NCBI RefSeq assembly: GCF_013004645.1 | Contig: NZ_JABEME010000002.1 | Coordinates: 1 to 64,000, forward strand | Direction of reading: 5' to 3' | From: Stenotrophomonas africana | Lineage (GTDB): Bacteria; Pseudomonadota; Gammaproteobacteria; Xanthomonadales; Xanthomonadaceae | DNA length: 64,000 nucleotides | Shown: positions 55,977-64,000 of the stretch, in pieces | Layout: each line of letters opens with the position of its first letter | Position numbering within the stretch: position 1 is the stretch's first letter | Made by a program: the position numbers and the translations under genes | Notes under the pieces: generated by a model | Seen by the model: the letters and a program-made list of their open reading frames with translations, nothing else | The model's database searches: none | Told to the model about the DNA's origin: nothing

Positions 55977-57380
55977 ATGACTGATTCACCGCGTAATGGC
56001 GAACTGGACCTGGCAATCATCGGTGGTGGTGCGGCCGGGGTGCTGGTAGCGATCCAGGTATTGCGCCAGGCCAAGGCGCCGTTGGCGCTGGCCATCTTCG
56101 AACCCGCCTCGCAGCTGGCCCAGGGCATCGCCTACGCCACGCCGTGGCCGGAGCACCTGCTGAACGTGCCGGCGGCGAAGATGAGTGCGTTTGCCGATCA
56201 GCCCGGCGATTTCCTCGACTACCTGATGGCCGCCAACGCCTACCCGGGCGAGGCGCGCGAGGTGCTGGGCGAGCGCTATGTATGCCGCCACTACTTTGCG
56301 GCCTACCTGCAGCAGCGCCTGCAGGAGGCCGCTGCGGCCAGCCCGGCGCAGCTGCAGGTGATCGCGCAGCCGGTGCTGGGCCTGCAGCCGGATGACCACG
56401 GCTACCAGCTGACATTCGGCGATGGCAGCACGCTGCACGCCGCGCAGGCGGTGCTCGCCACCGGGAACAGCATGCGGCCGCTGCCGGTGGCCGGTGCCGA
56501 GGCACTGCCCGCCGATGACGTGATCGAGGCCTGGGACTACGACGGCGTACGCACCCTGGCCGGCGAGCAGGCTGTGGCCATTGTCGGCTCCGGCCTGAGC
56601 ATGGCCGATACCGTGCTGGCCCTGGTTGCCGCTGGTCACACCGGCCTGCTGCATGTGATCTCGCGCCATGGCCTGCTGCCGTTGCCGCATGCGCATGGCG
56701 GCCTGCCCACGTTCGACCCGGCCACGCTGCTGCCGATGAACCTGCGCCAGCGCCTGCGCGCATTGCGCCGGTTCGCTCGTCAGGCGCAGGCCGACGGCCT
56801 GCCGTGGCAGGGCGTGATGGACCGTATCCGTCCGCACGGGCAGGCGCTGTGGTGCAGCCTCGACGCGGCCGACCAGCGCCGCTTCCTGCGCCATGTGGTG
56901 CGCTACTGGGATGTGCATCGCCACCGCATCGCCGAAGAGGCCGACGCACAGCTGCAGGCGCTGATCGAAAGCGGCCAACTGCGTATTCACCGGTCCCGCC
57001 TGCAACGCATCGGCCGCGAAGGCGACGCCCTGCGGCTGTCTGGCCGCGATGCCACCGGCAATGAACAGCGGTGGACGATTGGCGGGGTGATCAACGCCAC
57101 TGGCGTGGAAACCCGCGCCAGCGCGTTGCGCAATCCGCTGCTGCAGCAGCTGCAGGCCGATGGGCTGGCCCGCCCCGGCCCGCATGGGTTGGGCCTGGAC
57201 AGCACGGTGCCGGGCGACCGCCTGTGTGCTGCCGGGGGCCAGCCGCAGGCACGGCTGGGCGTGCTCGGCAGCCTGCGCATCGGCAGCCTGTGGGAAAGCC
57301 TGGCGGTGCCTGAACTGCGTCAGCAGGCGCAGGCACTGGCCACCCAGGTGGTCGCAGGAGCCGCGACGGCGATGCCGTAA
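55977..57380 (+). CDS. FAD/NAD(P)-binding oxidoreductase-like protein
   Basis: A protein of 467 residues with an N-terminal dinucleotide fold (LAIIGGGAAGVLVAIQVL). The typical GIAYATPWPEHLLNVPAAKMSAFADQPGDFLDYL block and a second Rossmann motif (AVAIVGSGLSMADTVLAL) near residue 200 follow. This fits the FAD/NAD(P)-binding family related to hydroxyacylglutathione- or amine-type monooxygenases; the reaction is unknown. It stops nine bases before the uvrD start and is probably co-transcribed with it. Confidence 0.85.
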   Translation: MTDSPRNGELDLAIIGGGAAGVLVAIQVLRQAKAPLALAIFEPASQLAQGIAYATPWPEHLLNVPAAKMSAFADQPGDFLDYLMAANAYPGEAREVLGERYVCRHYFAAYLQQRLQEAAAASPAQLQVIAQPVLGLQPDDHGYQLTFGDGSTLHAAQAVLATGNSMRPLPVAGAEALPADDVIEAWDYDGVRTLAGEQAVAIVGSGLSMADTVLALVAAGHTGLLHVISRHGLLPLPHAHGGLPTFDPATLLPMNLRQRLRALRRFARQAQADGLPWQGVMDRIRPHGQALWCSLDAADQRRFLRHVVRYWDVHRHRIAEEADAQLQALIESGQLRIHRSRLQRIGREGDALRLSGRDATGNEQRWTIGGVINATGVETRASALRNPLLQQLQADGLARPGPHGLGLDSTVPGDRLCAAGGQPQARLGVLGSLRIGSLWESLAVPELRQQAQALATQVVAGAATAMP

Positions 57381-57389
57381 AATGGGGGC

Positions 57390-59582
57390 ATGGATGTCTC
57401 CCACCTGCTTGATGGCCTGAACCCGGCCCAGCGCGAAGCCGTCTCCGCTCCCCCCGGCCACCACCTGGTGCTGGCCGGTGCCGGTTCCGGCAAGACCCGC
57501 GTACTTACCCACCGCATCGCCTGGCTGCATGAAGTCGACGGCGTGCCGACCCACGGCATTTTCGCGGTGACCTTCACCAACAAGGCGGCCGGCGAAATGC
57601 GCCACCGCATCGACGCACAGCTACCTAACGGCAGCCGTGGCATGTGGATCGGTACCTTCCACGGCCTGGCCAACCGCCTGCTGCGCCTGCACTGGCAGGA
57701 CGCGAAGCTGCCCGAAGGCTTCCAGGTGATGGACTCGGACGACCAGCTGCGGCTGGTCAAGCGCGTGGTGCAGGCGCTGGAGCTGGACGACGGCAAGTAC
57801 CCGCCCAAGCAGATCGCGTGGTGGATCAACGCGCAGAAGGACGAGGGCCGCCGCCCGCAGCACATCCAGCCCGAGCCGCACGACGCGTGGCTGGAAACCA
57901 TGCGCCAGGCTTACATCGAATACCAGGCGCGCTGCGACCGCGCCGGCCTGGTCGACTTCGCCGAGCTGCTGCTGCGCGCGCATGAACTGCTGCGCGACAA
58001 CCCGGCGCTGCTGTCGCACTACCGCGCCCGCTTCCGCGAGATTCTGGTGGACGAGTTCCAGGACACCAATGCCATCCAGTACGCCTTCGTGCGCGTGCTG
58101 GCCGGTGATTCCGGCCACGTGTTCGTGGTCGGCGACGATGACCAGGCCATCTACGGCTGGCGCGGTGCCAAGGTCGAGAACGTGCAGGGCTTCCTGCGTG
58201 ACTTCCCCGGTGCGCAGACCATCCGCCTGGAACAGAACTACCGCTCCACCGCCAACATCCTCGGCGCCGCCAATGCGGTGATCGCGCACAATCCGGATCG
58301 CATCGGCAAGCAGCTGTGGACCGACAGCGGCGACGGCGAGCCGATCGATCTGTATGCCGCGTACAACGAGATGGACGAGGCACGCTACATCGTCGAGCGC
58401 GCCCGTCAGTGGGTGCGCGACGGTGGCAGCTACACTGAAGTGGCCGTGCTCTACCGCAGCAACGCGCAGTCGCGCGCGCTGGAAGAAGCGCTGCTGAGCG
58501 AACAGGTGCCGTACCGCGTGTATGGTGGCATGCGCTTCTTCGAGCGTGCCGAAATCAAGGACGCGCTGGCTTACCTGCGCCTGCTGTCCAACCGCAACGA
58601 TGACGCCGCCTTCGAGCGCGCGGTCAACACCCCCACCCGGGGCATCGGCGACCGCACGCTGGACGAAGTGCGCCGCGAGGCACGCGCGCAGGGCATCTCG
58701 TTGTGGGAAGCAACGATGCTGGTCACCCAGGGCAGTGCGCTGGCCGCACGCGCGCGCAATGCACTGGCCGGCTTCCTGGGGCTGGTCAACGAGCTGCAGG
58801 CGCAGACCGTGCACATGACCCTGGCCGAGCGCGTGGACCACGTGCTGGCCCGCTCGCAGCTGCGCGAGCACTGGAGCAAGGAAAGCCGCAACGCGCTGGA
58901 TTCGGAATCGCGCACCGACAACCTCGATGAACTGGTCTCGGTCGCCTCGCGCTTCGTGCGCCGCGCCGACGACATCGAGGAAGTGGGCGAGGACATGGAC
59001 GAGCTGGTCGCGTTCCTGGCCTATGCCGCGCTGGAGGCCGGTGAGGGCCAGGCGCAGGCCGGCGAGGACGGCGTGCAGCTGATGACCCTGCACTCGGCCA
59101 AGGGCCTGGAATTCCCGCTGGTGTTCCTGGCGGGCATGGAAGACGGCCTGTTCCCCAGCGCACGTTCGCTGGAAGAAAGCGGGCGGCTGGAAGAAGAGCG
59201 CCGCCTGGCCTACGTCGGCATCACCCGCGCGCGCCAGAAGCTGGTGCTGAGCTACGCCGAATCGCGCCGCATCCATGGGCAGGACAACTACAGCCTGCCG
59301 TCGCGCTTCCTGCGCGAGATTCCGCGCGAGCTGCTGCACGAAGTGCGCCCGAAGGTACAGGTCTCGCGGCCGGCCTCGATGGGTGCCAGCCGGGTGATGG
59401 GCCATGCCTCGATCGAGGCGCCGCCGGTCAAGCTCGGCGCGCTGGTCACCCATCCCAAGTTCGGCGAGGGCATGGTGACCGACTACGAAGGCAGCGGCGC
59501 CCACGCCCGCGTGCAGGTCGAGTTTGCCGATGCCGGCAGCAAGTGGCTGGTGATGGCGTACGCCAACCTGACGGTGATCTGA
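57390..59582 (+). CDS. uvrD: DNA helicase II (UvrD)
   Basis: A superfamily 1A 3'-5' helicase of 730 residues. It has Walker A GAGSGKTRVLTHR at about 32-43, motif II VDEFQDTN, motif III GDDDQAIYGWRGA, motif IV EQNYRS, motif V TLHSAKGLEF and motif VI AYVGITRARQKL. The C-terminal HPKFGEGMVTDYEGSGAHARVQVEFAD Tudor-like segment marks UvrD/PcrA over Rep. It acts in mismatch and nucleotide-excision repair. Confidence 0.96.
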   Translation: MDVSHLLDGLNPAQREAVSAPPGHHLVLAGAGSGKTRVLTHRIAWLHEVDGVPTHGIFAVTFTNKAAGEMRHRIDAQLPNGSRGMWIGTFHGLANRLLRLHWQDAKLPEGFQVMDSDDQLRLVKRVVQALELDDGKYPPKQIAWWINAQKDEGRRPQHIQPEPHDAWLETMRQAYIEYQARCDRAGLVDFAELLLRAHELLRDNPALLSHYRARFREILVDEFQDTNAIQYAFVRVLAGDSGHVFVVGDDDQAIYGWRGAKVENVQGFLRDFPGAQTIRLEQNYRSTANILGAANAVIAHNPDRIGKQLWTDSGDGEPIDLYAAYNEMDEARYIVERARQWVRDGGSYTEVAVLYRSNAQSRALEEALLSEQVPYRVYGGMRFFERAEIKDALAYLRLLSNRNDDAAFERAVNTPTRGIGDRTLDEVRREARAQGISLWEATMLVTQGSALAARARNALAGFLGLVNELQAQTVHMTLAERVDHVLARSQLREHWSKESRNALDSESRTDNLDELVSVASRFVRRADDIEEVGEDMDELVAFLAYAALEAGEGQAQAGEDGVQLMTLHSAKGLEFPLVFLAGMEDGLFPSARSLEESGRLEEERRLAYVGITRARQKLVLSYAESRRIHGQDNYSLPSRFLREIPRELLHEVRPKVQVSRPASMGASRVMGHASIEAPPVKLGALVTHPKFGEGMVTDYEGSGAHARVQVEFADAGSKWLVMAYANLTVI

Positions 59583-59604
59583 TCACCGTCAGAGGCGGGA
59601 AAGC

Positions 59605-59628
59605 CAGCCGAACATGGCTCGGCTCTAC
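59605..59628. repeat. REP half-element
   Basis: AGCCGAACATGGCTCGGCTCTAC ends in CTAC. It is a single right half of the GCCGAGC family, shortly after uvrD. Confidence 0.65.
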
Positions 59629-59659
59629 AATAGGCGGCACTTCTTCCAGGACCGCCCCC

Positions 59660-60214
59660 ATGACCGAACCCACGCTGCACGTCACCGTGAAGTTGAACGC
59701 CCGGCTGCAGCCGGAGCATCGCCACGAACTGTTCGAGGATCCGCTCGACGCGCTGCTGCAGGCGGCCCAGGTGGGCGAGCTGACTGGTGGCGGCACCGCG
59801 ATGTCCGATCTCGGCGAGGTCGAATACGGTGATATCGAAGTTGCCCTGGTCGATGCGGCCGGCGTGCCGAAGCTGATCGACCTGCTGGAACAGCTGGGTG
59901 CTCCGAAGGGTTCGCAGCTGCAGGGCGCGGGTGAAGCCGACCGCAGCTTCGGCGTGACCGAAGGCCTGGGCATCTACCTGGATGGCCTGAATCTGCCGGA
60001 CGAAGTCTACGAACAGTGCGATTCCAACCATGTGTTCGAACAGCTGTCGGAGAACATCGACGGCCTGGGCGAGATCTGCAGCTGGTGGCAGGGCCCGACC
60101 GAGACCGCGCTGTACATGTATGGCGAATCGTTCGAGGCGATGCGCGATGCGATCGCCGGATTCGTGGCCAGCTACCCGCTGTGCCAGAACGCACGCGTGG
60201 TGCAGATCGCCTGA
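59660..60214 (+). CDS. Hypothetical protein, unrecognised
   Basis: An acidic soluble protein of 184 residues (MTEPTLHVTVKLNARLQPEH onward), with no signal peptide or membrane helix. The pattern suggests two related alpha/beta halves: an N-terminal segment with GDIEVALVDAAGVPKLIDLLEQLGAPKGS, and a C-terminal segment with a Trp pair (CSWWQGPTETALYMYGESFEAMRDAI). Coding character is clear (codon use like its neighbours, start after a REP half). I do not recognise a family and give no function. Confidence 0.8.
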   Translation: MTEPTLHVTVKLNARLQPEHRHELFEDPLDALLQAAQVGELTGGGTAMSDLGEVEYGDIEVALVDAAGVPKLIDLLEQLGAPKGSQLQGAGEADRSFGVTEGLGIYLDGLNLPDEVYEQCDSNHVFEQLSENIDGLGEICSWWQGPTETALYMYGESFEAMRDAIAGFVASYPLCQNARVVQIA

Positions 60215-60227
60215 AGGTGGGGGCGCT

Positions 60228-60291
60228 GTAGAGTCGAGCTTGCTCGACTGCCTTTTTATGAGCAGAAGCAGTCGAGCAAGCTCGACTCTAC
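60228..60291. repeat. GTAG REP dimer (GTAGAGTCGAGC family)
   Basis: GTAGAGTCGAGCTTGCTCGAC and the inverse GTCGAGCAAGCTCGACTCTAC. It is the same stem family as the one at the xth stop, placed 13 bases after the hypothetical gene. Confidence 0.87.
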
Positions 60292-60300
60292 GGCAGCAGG

Positions 60301-60447
60301 TTATCGGCCGGCTGACTGCCGGGCGTTGTCGCGCTGGGCAAGATCCTTGCCCAGATGATAGCCGCCGCAGAGCAGGACGAAGGTGGCGGCGAGGCTCCAC
60401 AGGATGATCCTGAGGGGGCTTCGTGGTGTTGGCTTGCTGTCCTGCAT
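60301..60447 (-). CDS. Small single-pass membrane protein, 48 residues
   Basis: A short ORF with a charged N-terminus (MQDSKPTPRSPLR), one membrane helix (IILWSLAATFVLLCGGYHLG) and a charged tail (KDLAQRDNARQSAGR). A GGGAG ribosome-binding site (complement of about 60456-60460) stands eight bases before the ATG. Its stop is ten bases from a REP. It is divergent from the universal stress protein gene. I know of no family; the well-placed Shine-Dalgarno and hydrophobic profile support it being real. Confidence 0.6.
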   Translation of the reverse strand: MQDSKPTPRSPLRIILWSLAATFVLLCGGYHLGKDLAQRDNARQSAGR

Positions 60448-60548
60448 GTGCGTTCTCCCGGGGCAGCGCGGTGCCGCTGGTCCAGCATGCGCTGCGGTAA
60501 GGGGGCGGGCAAGCGGACGATGCGCACACGCCGCTGCGCGGCGCCGGA

Positions 60549-60562
60549 TTGATCCTGCTCAA
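60549..60562 (+). promoter_or_regulatory. Putative FNR/ANR-type site
   Basis: TTGATCCTGCTCAA differs from the FNR consensus TTGAT-N4-ATCAA by one base (C for A in the right half). It lies 69 bases before the universal stress protein ATG, a fitting distance for activation. Anaerobic control of such stress proteins is common. Confidence 0.45.
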
Positions 60563-60630
60563 GGCGCGGCCTCCACATCCGGTGTGCAATGGTGTCGTTC
60601 CCATCTGGCAGACCGCCACGGAGCCCCACC

Positions 60631-61077
60631 ATGTACAAGCGCATCCTGATTGCCACCGACGGTTCCGAGCTGGCCGACAAGGGCCTGGCCAAGGGCCTGG
60701 AGCTGGCCAAGGACCTCAATGCCGAGGTTGATATCGTGACCGTTTCCGAGCCGTGGGCCGTCGGCATGTACGACGCAATGGGCTGGAGCGTGGGCTACAT
60801 GAACAGCCCCGAGTACAAGGCCGACCGCGAGGAAGGCGCGCAGAAGGTGCTGCAGCCGGCGCTGGCCAAGGCCGCCGAGCAGGGCATTACCGCCAATCCG
60901 GTGCATGTGCTCGACCGCTATGCGGCCGACGGCATCATCGAGACGGCGGGCGAGCGCAACAGTGACCTGATTGTGATGACCTCGCACGGCCGCCGTGGCG
61001 TGACCCGCGTGCTGCTGGGCAGCCAGACTGCCGAGGTGCTGGCACGCAGCACGCTGCCGGTGCTGGTCATCCGCTGA
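60631..61077 (+). CDS. Universal stress protein (UspA family)
   Basis: A single UspA domain of 148 residues. It has the N-terminal strand YKRILIATDGSELADKGLAKG and the ATP-binding motif MTSHGRRGVTRVLLGSQTAEVLARS (G-x2-G-x9-G-S type), which suggests it binds ATP. It ends in the standard LPVLVIR. ATG 60631 is chosen. An FNR-like site lies upstream and a terminator downstream, so it is probably a single-gene unit. Confidence 0.92.
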   Translation: MYKRILIATDGSELADKGLAKGLELAKDLNAEVDIVTVSEPWAVGMYDAMGWSVGYMNSPEYKADREEGAQKVLQPALAKAAEQGITANPVHVLDRYAADGIIETAGERNSDLIVMTSHGRRGVTRVLLGSQTAEVLARSTLPVLVIR

Positions 61078-61103
61078 CTCAAGCGTTCCCGGGGAGGGGA
61101 CCC

Positions 61104-61140
61104 GACGCCGGCCGCAGGATGCGCGCCGGCGTTGTTTTTT
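61104..61140 (+). terminator. Terminator of the universal stress protein gene
   Basis: ACGCCGGC (61105-61112) pairs with GCCGGCGT (61125-61132), followed by TGTTTTTT. It lies 27 bases after the stop. Confidence 0.75.
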
Positions 61141-61212
61141 GTGGGGCCGAGGGCCGTCATATCCACGCATGGCGAGGATCTACTGGATCGCACGGATCCG
61201 ACCCCGGTCACA

Positions 61213-61497
61213 TCACCAGCTGTACAGCTTCCAGTACACCGGCGACACGCCGTCCTTGTCGTTGTCGAAACGACCATCGCCGTTCTTGTCGTACATGTAG
61301 TACGGCGCGCCGCGCGACGGGGTCACCTTGACCATGCGCAGCTGCCCGGACACGCGGTACTCCTCGATGGTGTCACCGTTGTCCATGGTCCGCTTGGAGA
61401 CATCGGCGCCCTTGACGTCGACCGGGGGAGCCCCGGCGCCACCCATGCTGGCGCAGCCGGCCAGCAGGAGCAGAGAGGCCAGCATCAGAGTCTTCAT
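61213..61497 (-). CDS. DUF2782 lipoprotein with EF-hand-like loop
   Basis: A protein of 94 residues. A lipobox (LLLLAGC at about 9-15) marks a lipoprotein signal. The mature part contains TIEEYRVSGQLRMVKVTPSRGAPYYMYDKNGDGRFD, the DUF2782 pattern. The DKNGDGRFDNDKDG stretch looks like a Ca2+-binding EF-hand/dockerin loop (DxNxDGxxD). It is divergent from polA; DUF2782 genes next to polA are known in other gammaproteobacteria. Function unknown. Confidence 0.85.
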   Translation of the reverse strand: MKTLMLASLLLLAGCASMGGAGAPPVDVKGADVSKRTMDNGDTIEEYRVSGQLRMVKVTPSRGAPYYMYDKNGDGRFDNDKDGVSPVYWKLYSW

Positions 61498-61596
61498 GGG
61501 TGGGGTTCCTTTGCCTGGAATGAGCTTCGATTATGCCCCATCGCGGCGTGGGGACCGTGTCGCCGCGATGCAGGCACGGGCGCGTAGAATCGACCC

Positions 61597-64000
61597 ATGA
61601 GCAGATTAGTCCTGATCGACGGGTCCAGTTACCTGTACCGCGCGTTCCACGCGCTGCCGCCCCTGTCCAATGCACAGGGCGAACCCACCGGCGCGCTGTT
61701 CGGCGTGGTCAACATGCTGCGCTCGACACTGAAGGAACGCCCGGCTTACGTGGCGTTCGTGGTCGATGCGCCGGGCAAGACCTTCCGCGATGACCTGTAC
61801 GACCAGTACAAGGCCAACCGCCCACCGATGCCCGATGAGCTGCGCAGCCAGGTCGAGCCGATGTGCCGCATCGTCGAGGCGCTGGGCATCAGCATCCTGC
61901 GCATTCCCGGCGTGGAAGCCGACGATGTGATCGGCACGCTGGCCCTGCAGGGCGTGGCGCAGGACCTGAAGGTGACCATTTCCACCGGCGACAAGGACTT
62001 CGCCCAGCTGGTGCGCCCGGGCATCGAGCTGGTCAACACCATGACCGGCAGCCGCATGGATTCGGATGCGGCGGTGATGGAGAAGTTCGGCGTCCGCGCC
62101 GACCAGATCATCGACCTGCTGGCGCTGATGGGCGACGCGGTCGACAACGTGCCGGGCGTGGAGAAATGCGGGCCGAAGACCGCCGCCAAGTGGCTGGCCG
62201 AGTACCAGCACCTGGACGGCGTGATGGCGGCCGCGCCGACCATGAAGGGCAAGATCGGCGAAAACCTGCGCGCCGCGCTGGAGCGCCTGCCGCTGAACCG
62301 TGAGCTGGTGACCATCCGCACCGACGTCGCGCTGGAGGCCAGCCCGACCACGCTGGCCCTGCGCGAGCAGGACGTTCCGGAGCTGACCGAGCTGTATGCG
62401 CGCTACGGCTTCACCCAGGCGCTGAAGGAGCTGGGGGCACCGCTGCCGGCGCCCGCCGCTGCCAGTGAGGCCACCCCAAGCCTGCGCGGCACCGCCGCCG
62501 GCTTTGCCCGCGGCAGCGCCGAGGCACCGGCCGCGGGTACGCTGGATCCGGCGCTGGCGGCGCCGGGTGAATACGAGACCGTGCTGACCGCCGAGCAGCT
62601 GCAGGCCTGGGTCGAGCGCCTGCAGCAGGCCGACCTGATCAGCTTCGATACCGAAACCGATGCGCTGGACGCGATGCGTGCGCGCCTGGTGGGTATCAGC
62701 CTGGCGGTCGAGCCGGGCAAGGCCGCCTACATTCCGGTTGGCCATGATTACCCGGGTGCGCCAGCCCAGCTGCCGATGCAGCAGGTGCTGGATGCACTGC
62801 GCCCGGTGCTGCAGGACCCGGCGAAGAAGAAACTGGGCCAGCACGGCAAGTACGACCTGCATGTGCTGCGCCGTCACGGCGTGGAGGTGCAGGGTTACCA
62901 CGACGACACCATGCTCGAGAGCTTCGTGCTCAACTCCACTGCCACCCGCCACGACATGGATTCGCTGGCGCTGCGTTACCTGGGCTACAGCACCATCAAG
63001 TTCGAGGACGTGGCCGGCAAGGGTGCCAAGCAGATTCCGTTCTCGCAGGTGGGCATCGATGAAGCCAGCCGCTATGCGGCCGAGGACGCCGACATCACGC
63101 TGCGCCTGCACCGTGCGCTGCAGCCGCAACTGTTGGCCGAACGGGCGTTGGACAGCGTGTACCGCGACATCGAAATGCCGCTGGTGCCGGTGCTGACCAG
63201 CATCGAAGCCAACGGCGTGCGGATCGACACCGACGAACTGCGCCGGCAGAGCCAGGACCTGTCCTCACGCATGTTGGCGGCGCAGCAGAAGGCCACCGAA
63301 CTGGCCGGACGCAGCTTCAACCTGGATTCGCCCAAGCAGTTGCAGGCGGTACTGTTCGACGAGCTGAAGCTGCCGGCGGTGGTGAAGACCCCGAAGGGCC
63401 AGCCGAGTACCAATGAAGAGGCGCTGGAGGCCATTGCCGACCAGCATGAGCTGCCGCGGGTGATCCTCGACTACCGCGGCCTGGCCAAGCTGCGCAGCAC
63501 CTACACCGACAAGCTGCCGGAGATGGTCAACCCGGACACCGGCCGGGTGCACACCAGCTACCACCAGTCCGGTGCCGCCACCGGCCGCCTGTCCTCGTCG
63601 GACCCGAACCTGCAGAACATCCCGATCCGCACCGAGGACGGCCGCCGCATCCGCCGCGCGTTCGTGGCGCCGGAAGGCTTCCAGCTGCTGGCGGCCGATT
63701 ACTCGCAGATCGAGCTGCGGATCATGGCCCACCTGTCCGAAGACCCGGGCCTGGTGCGCGCCTTCGAGCAGGGTGCCGACGTGCACCGTGCCACCGCCGC
63801 CGAGGTGTTCGGGCGTACGCTGGAGGACGTGACGCCGAACGAGCGCCGCGCCGCCAAGGCGATCAACTTCGGGCTGATGTACGGCATGAGCGCCTTCGGC
63901 CTGGCCCGCAACCTGGGCATCGACCGTGGCCAGGCGCAGGACTATGTGGCGCTGTACTTCAGCCGCTACCCGGGCGTGCGCGACTTCATGGAGCGGATGC
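61597..64000 (+). CDS. polA: DNA polymerase I, 3' end beyond the window
   Basis: PolA, at least 801 residues visible and cut by the window edge. Order of domains: 5' nuclease (1-290; metal residues in VVDAPGKTFRDDLYDQYKANRP, VEADDVIGTLA, STGDKDFAQLV), 3'-5' exonuclease (about 325-530; SFDTETDALDAM, NSTATRHDMDSLALRYL, AEDADITLRL) and polymerase (540 on; motif A DYSQIELRIMAHLSEDP, motif B RRAAKAINFGLMYGMSAFGLA). The exonuclease has its DE residues (FDTETD), so proofreading is probably retained. Motif C is outside. The ATG 61597 gives MSRLVLIDGSSYLYRAFHALPPL. Confidence 0.97.
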   Translation, partial: MSRLVLIDGSSYLYRAFHALPPLSNAQGEPTGALFGVVNMLRSTLKERPAYVAFVVDAPGKTFRDDLYDQYKANRPPMPDELRSQVEPMCRIVEALGISILRIPGVEADDVIGTLALQGVAQDLKVTISTGDKDFAQLVRPGIELVNTMTGSRMDSDAAVMEKFGVRADQIIDLLALMGDAVDNVPGVEKCGPKTAAKWLAEYQHLDGVMAAAPTMKGKIGENLRAALERLPLNRELVTIRTDVALEASPTTLALREQDVPELTELYARYGFTQALKELGAPLPAPAAASEATPSLRGTAAGFARGSAEAPAAGTLDPALAAPGEYETVLTAEQLQAWVERLQQADLISFDTETDALDAMRARLVGISLAVEPGKAAYIPVGHDYPGAPAQLPMQQVLDALRPVLQDPAKKKLGQHGKYDLHVLRRHGVEVQGYHDDTMLESFVLNSTATRHDMDSLALRYLGYSTIKFEDVAGKGAKQIPFSQVGIDEASRYAAEDADITLRLHRALQPQLLAERALDSVYRDIEMPLVPVLTSIEANGVRIDTDELRRQSQDLSSRMLAAQQKATELAGRSFNLDSPKQLQAVLFDELKLPAVVKTPKGQPSTNEEALEAIADQHELPRVILDYRGLAKLRSTYTDKLPEMVNPDTGRVHTSYHQSGAATGRLSSSDPNLQNIPIRTEDGRRIRRAFVAPEGFQLLAADYSQIELRIMAHLSEDPGLVRAFEQGADVHRATAAEVFGRTLEDVTPNERRAAKAINFGLMYGMSAFGLARNLGIDRGQAQDYVALYFSRYPGVRDFMERM

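Overview
The window is about 64 kb of ordinary, densely coded, high-GC (about two thirds G+C) chromosome from a gammaproteobacterium of the Xanthomonadaceae, most likely Stenotrophomonas (S. maltophilia complex). This rests on protein content and on about twenty loci of GTAG-headed palindromic REP elements, the type described in S. maltophilia as SMAG repeats. I see no prophage, plasmid, CRISPR array, integron or secretion island. The accessory layer is made of REP elements, one REP-associated transposase and a metal-efflux operon.

Layout. 1-540: the 3' end of an rRNA operon (5S rRNA and terminator), then a REP cluster. 544-4762 (minus): a membrane PAS/MCP chemoreceptor, then hemH translationally coupled to an alpha/beta hydrolase. 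4919-7338 (plus): a SYLF-domain lipoprotein-like export and tatABC. 7416-10931 (minus): a multipass membrane protein, a glutamine amidotransferase and an orphan GspE-type ATPase. 11015-19968 (plus): glyQ-glyS and the tamA-tamB outer-membrane assembly pair. 20158-22305: an S46 dipeptidyl-peptidase. 22441-33828: an acetate/carboxylate block comprising a CrbS-type SLC5-linked hybrid histidine kinase, a Mn2+ riboswitch with mntP, a RAYT transposase between its REPs, a CrbR-type LuxR regulator, acs, and divergently a DcaP-like porin and an MHS transporter. 33965-37983: aldehyde dehydrogenase, xth, a GlsB/YeaQ membrane protein, a phosphopantetheinyl transferase and rsmG. 38096-39816: parA-parB. 39942-42852: a SUFU-domain protein, UDP-glucuronate-type epimerase, polyprenol-type glycosyltransferase and a LAB_N membrane protein. 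43245-45017: an exported DUF885 metallopeptidase. 45151-51219 (minus): czcI-czcC-czcB-czcA heavy-metal RND efflux. 51436-53392: RidA, a divergent LysR regulator and a short DnaQ-like exonuclease. 53712-54126: rpmB-rpmG. 54370-59582: cardiolipin synthase, FAD/NAD(P)-binding protein, uvrD. 59660-61497: an unrecognised protein, a 48-residue membrane peptide, a universal stress protein with an FNR-like box, and a DUF2782 lipoprotein. 61597 to the end: polA, cut by the window edge.

How the genes connect. The best-supported functional module is the acetate switch: sensor kinase, response regulator, acetyl-CoA synthetase and, divergent from acs, an outer-membrane porin plus an inner-membrane carboxylate-type transporter. 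The sensor and regulator are separated by a manganese-efflux unit and the REP/RAYT unit. tatABC, tamAB, glyQS, parAB, rpmBG and czcCBA are textbook operons recognised by order, overlaps and motifs.

I found no convincing wholly new system. The most interesting items are the diversity of GTAG REP stem families around a RAYT gene, a REP that supplies the last codons and stop of xth, a perfect 29-bp inverted repeat between tatC and its convergent neighbour, a small membrane protein opposite an FNR-like site, and a candidate operator between acs and the porin gene. All assignments were made by reading sequence and motifs without any database search.
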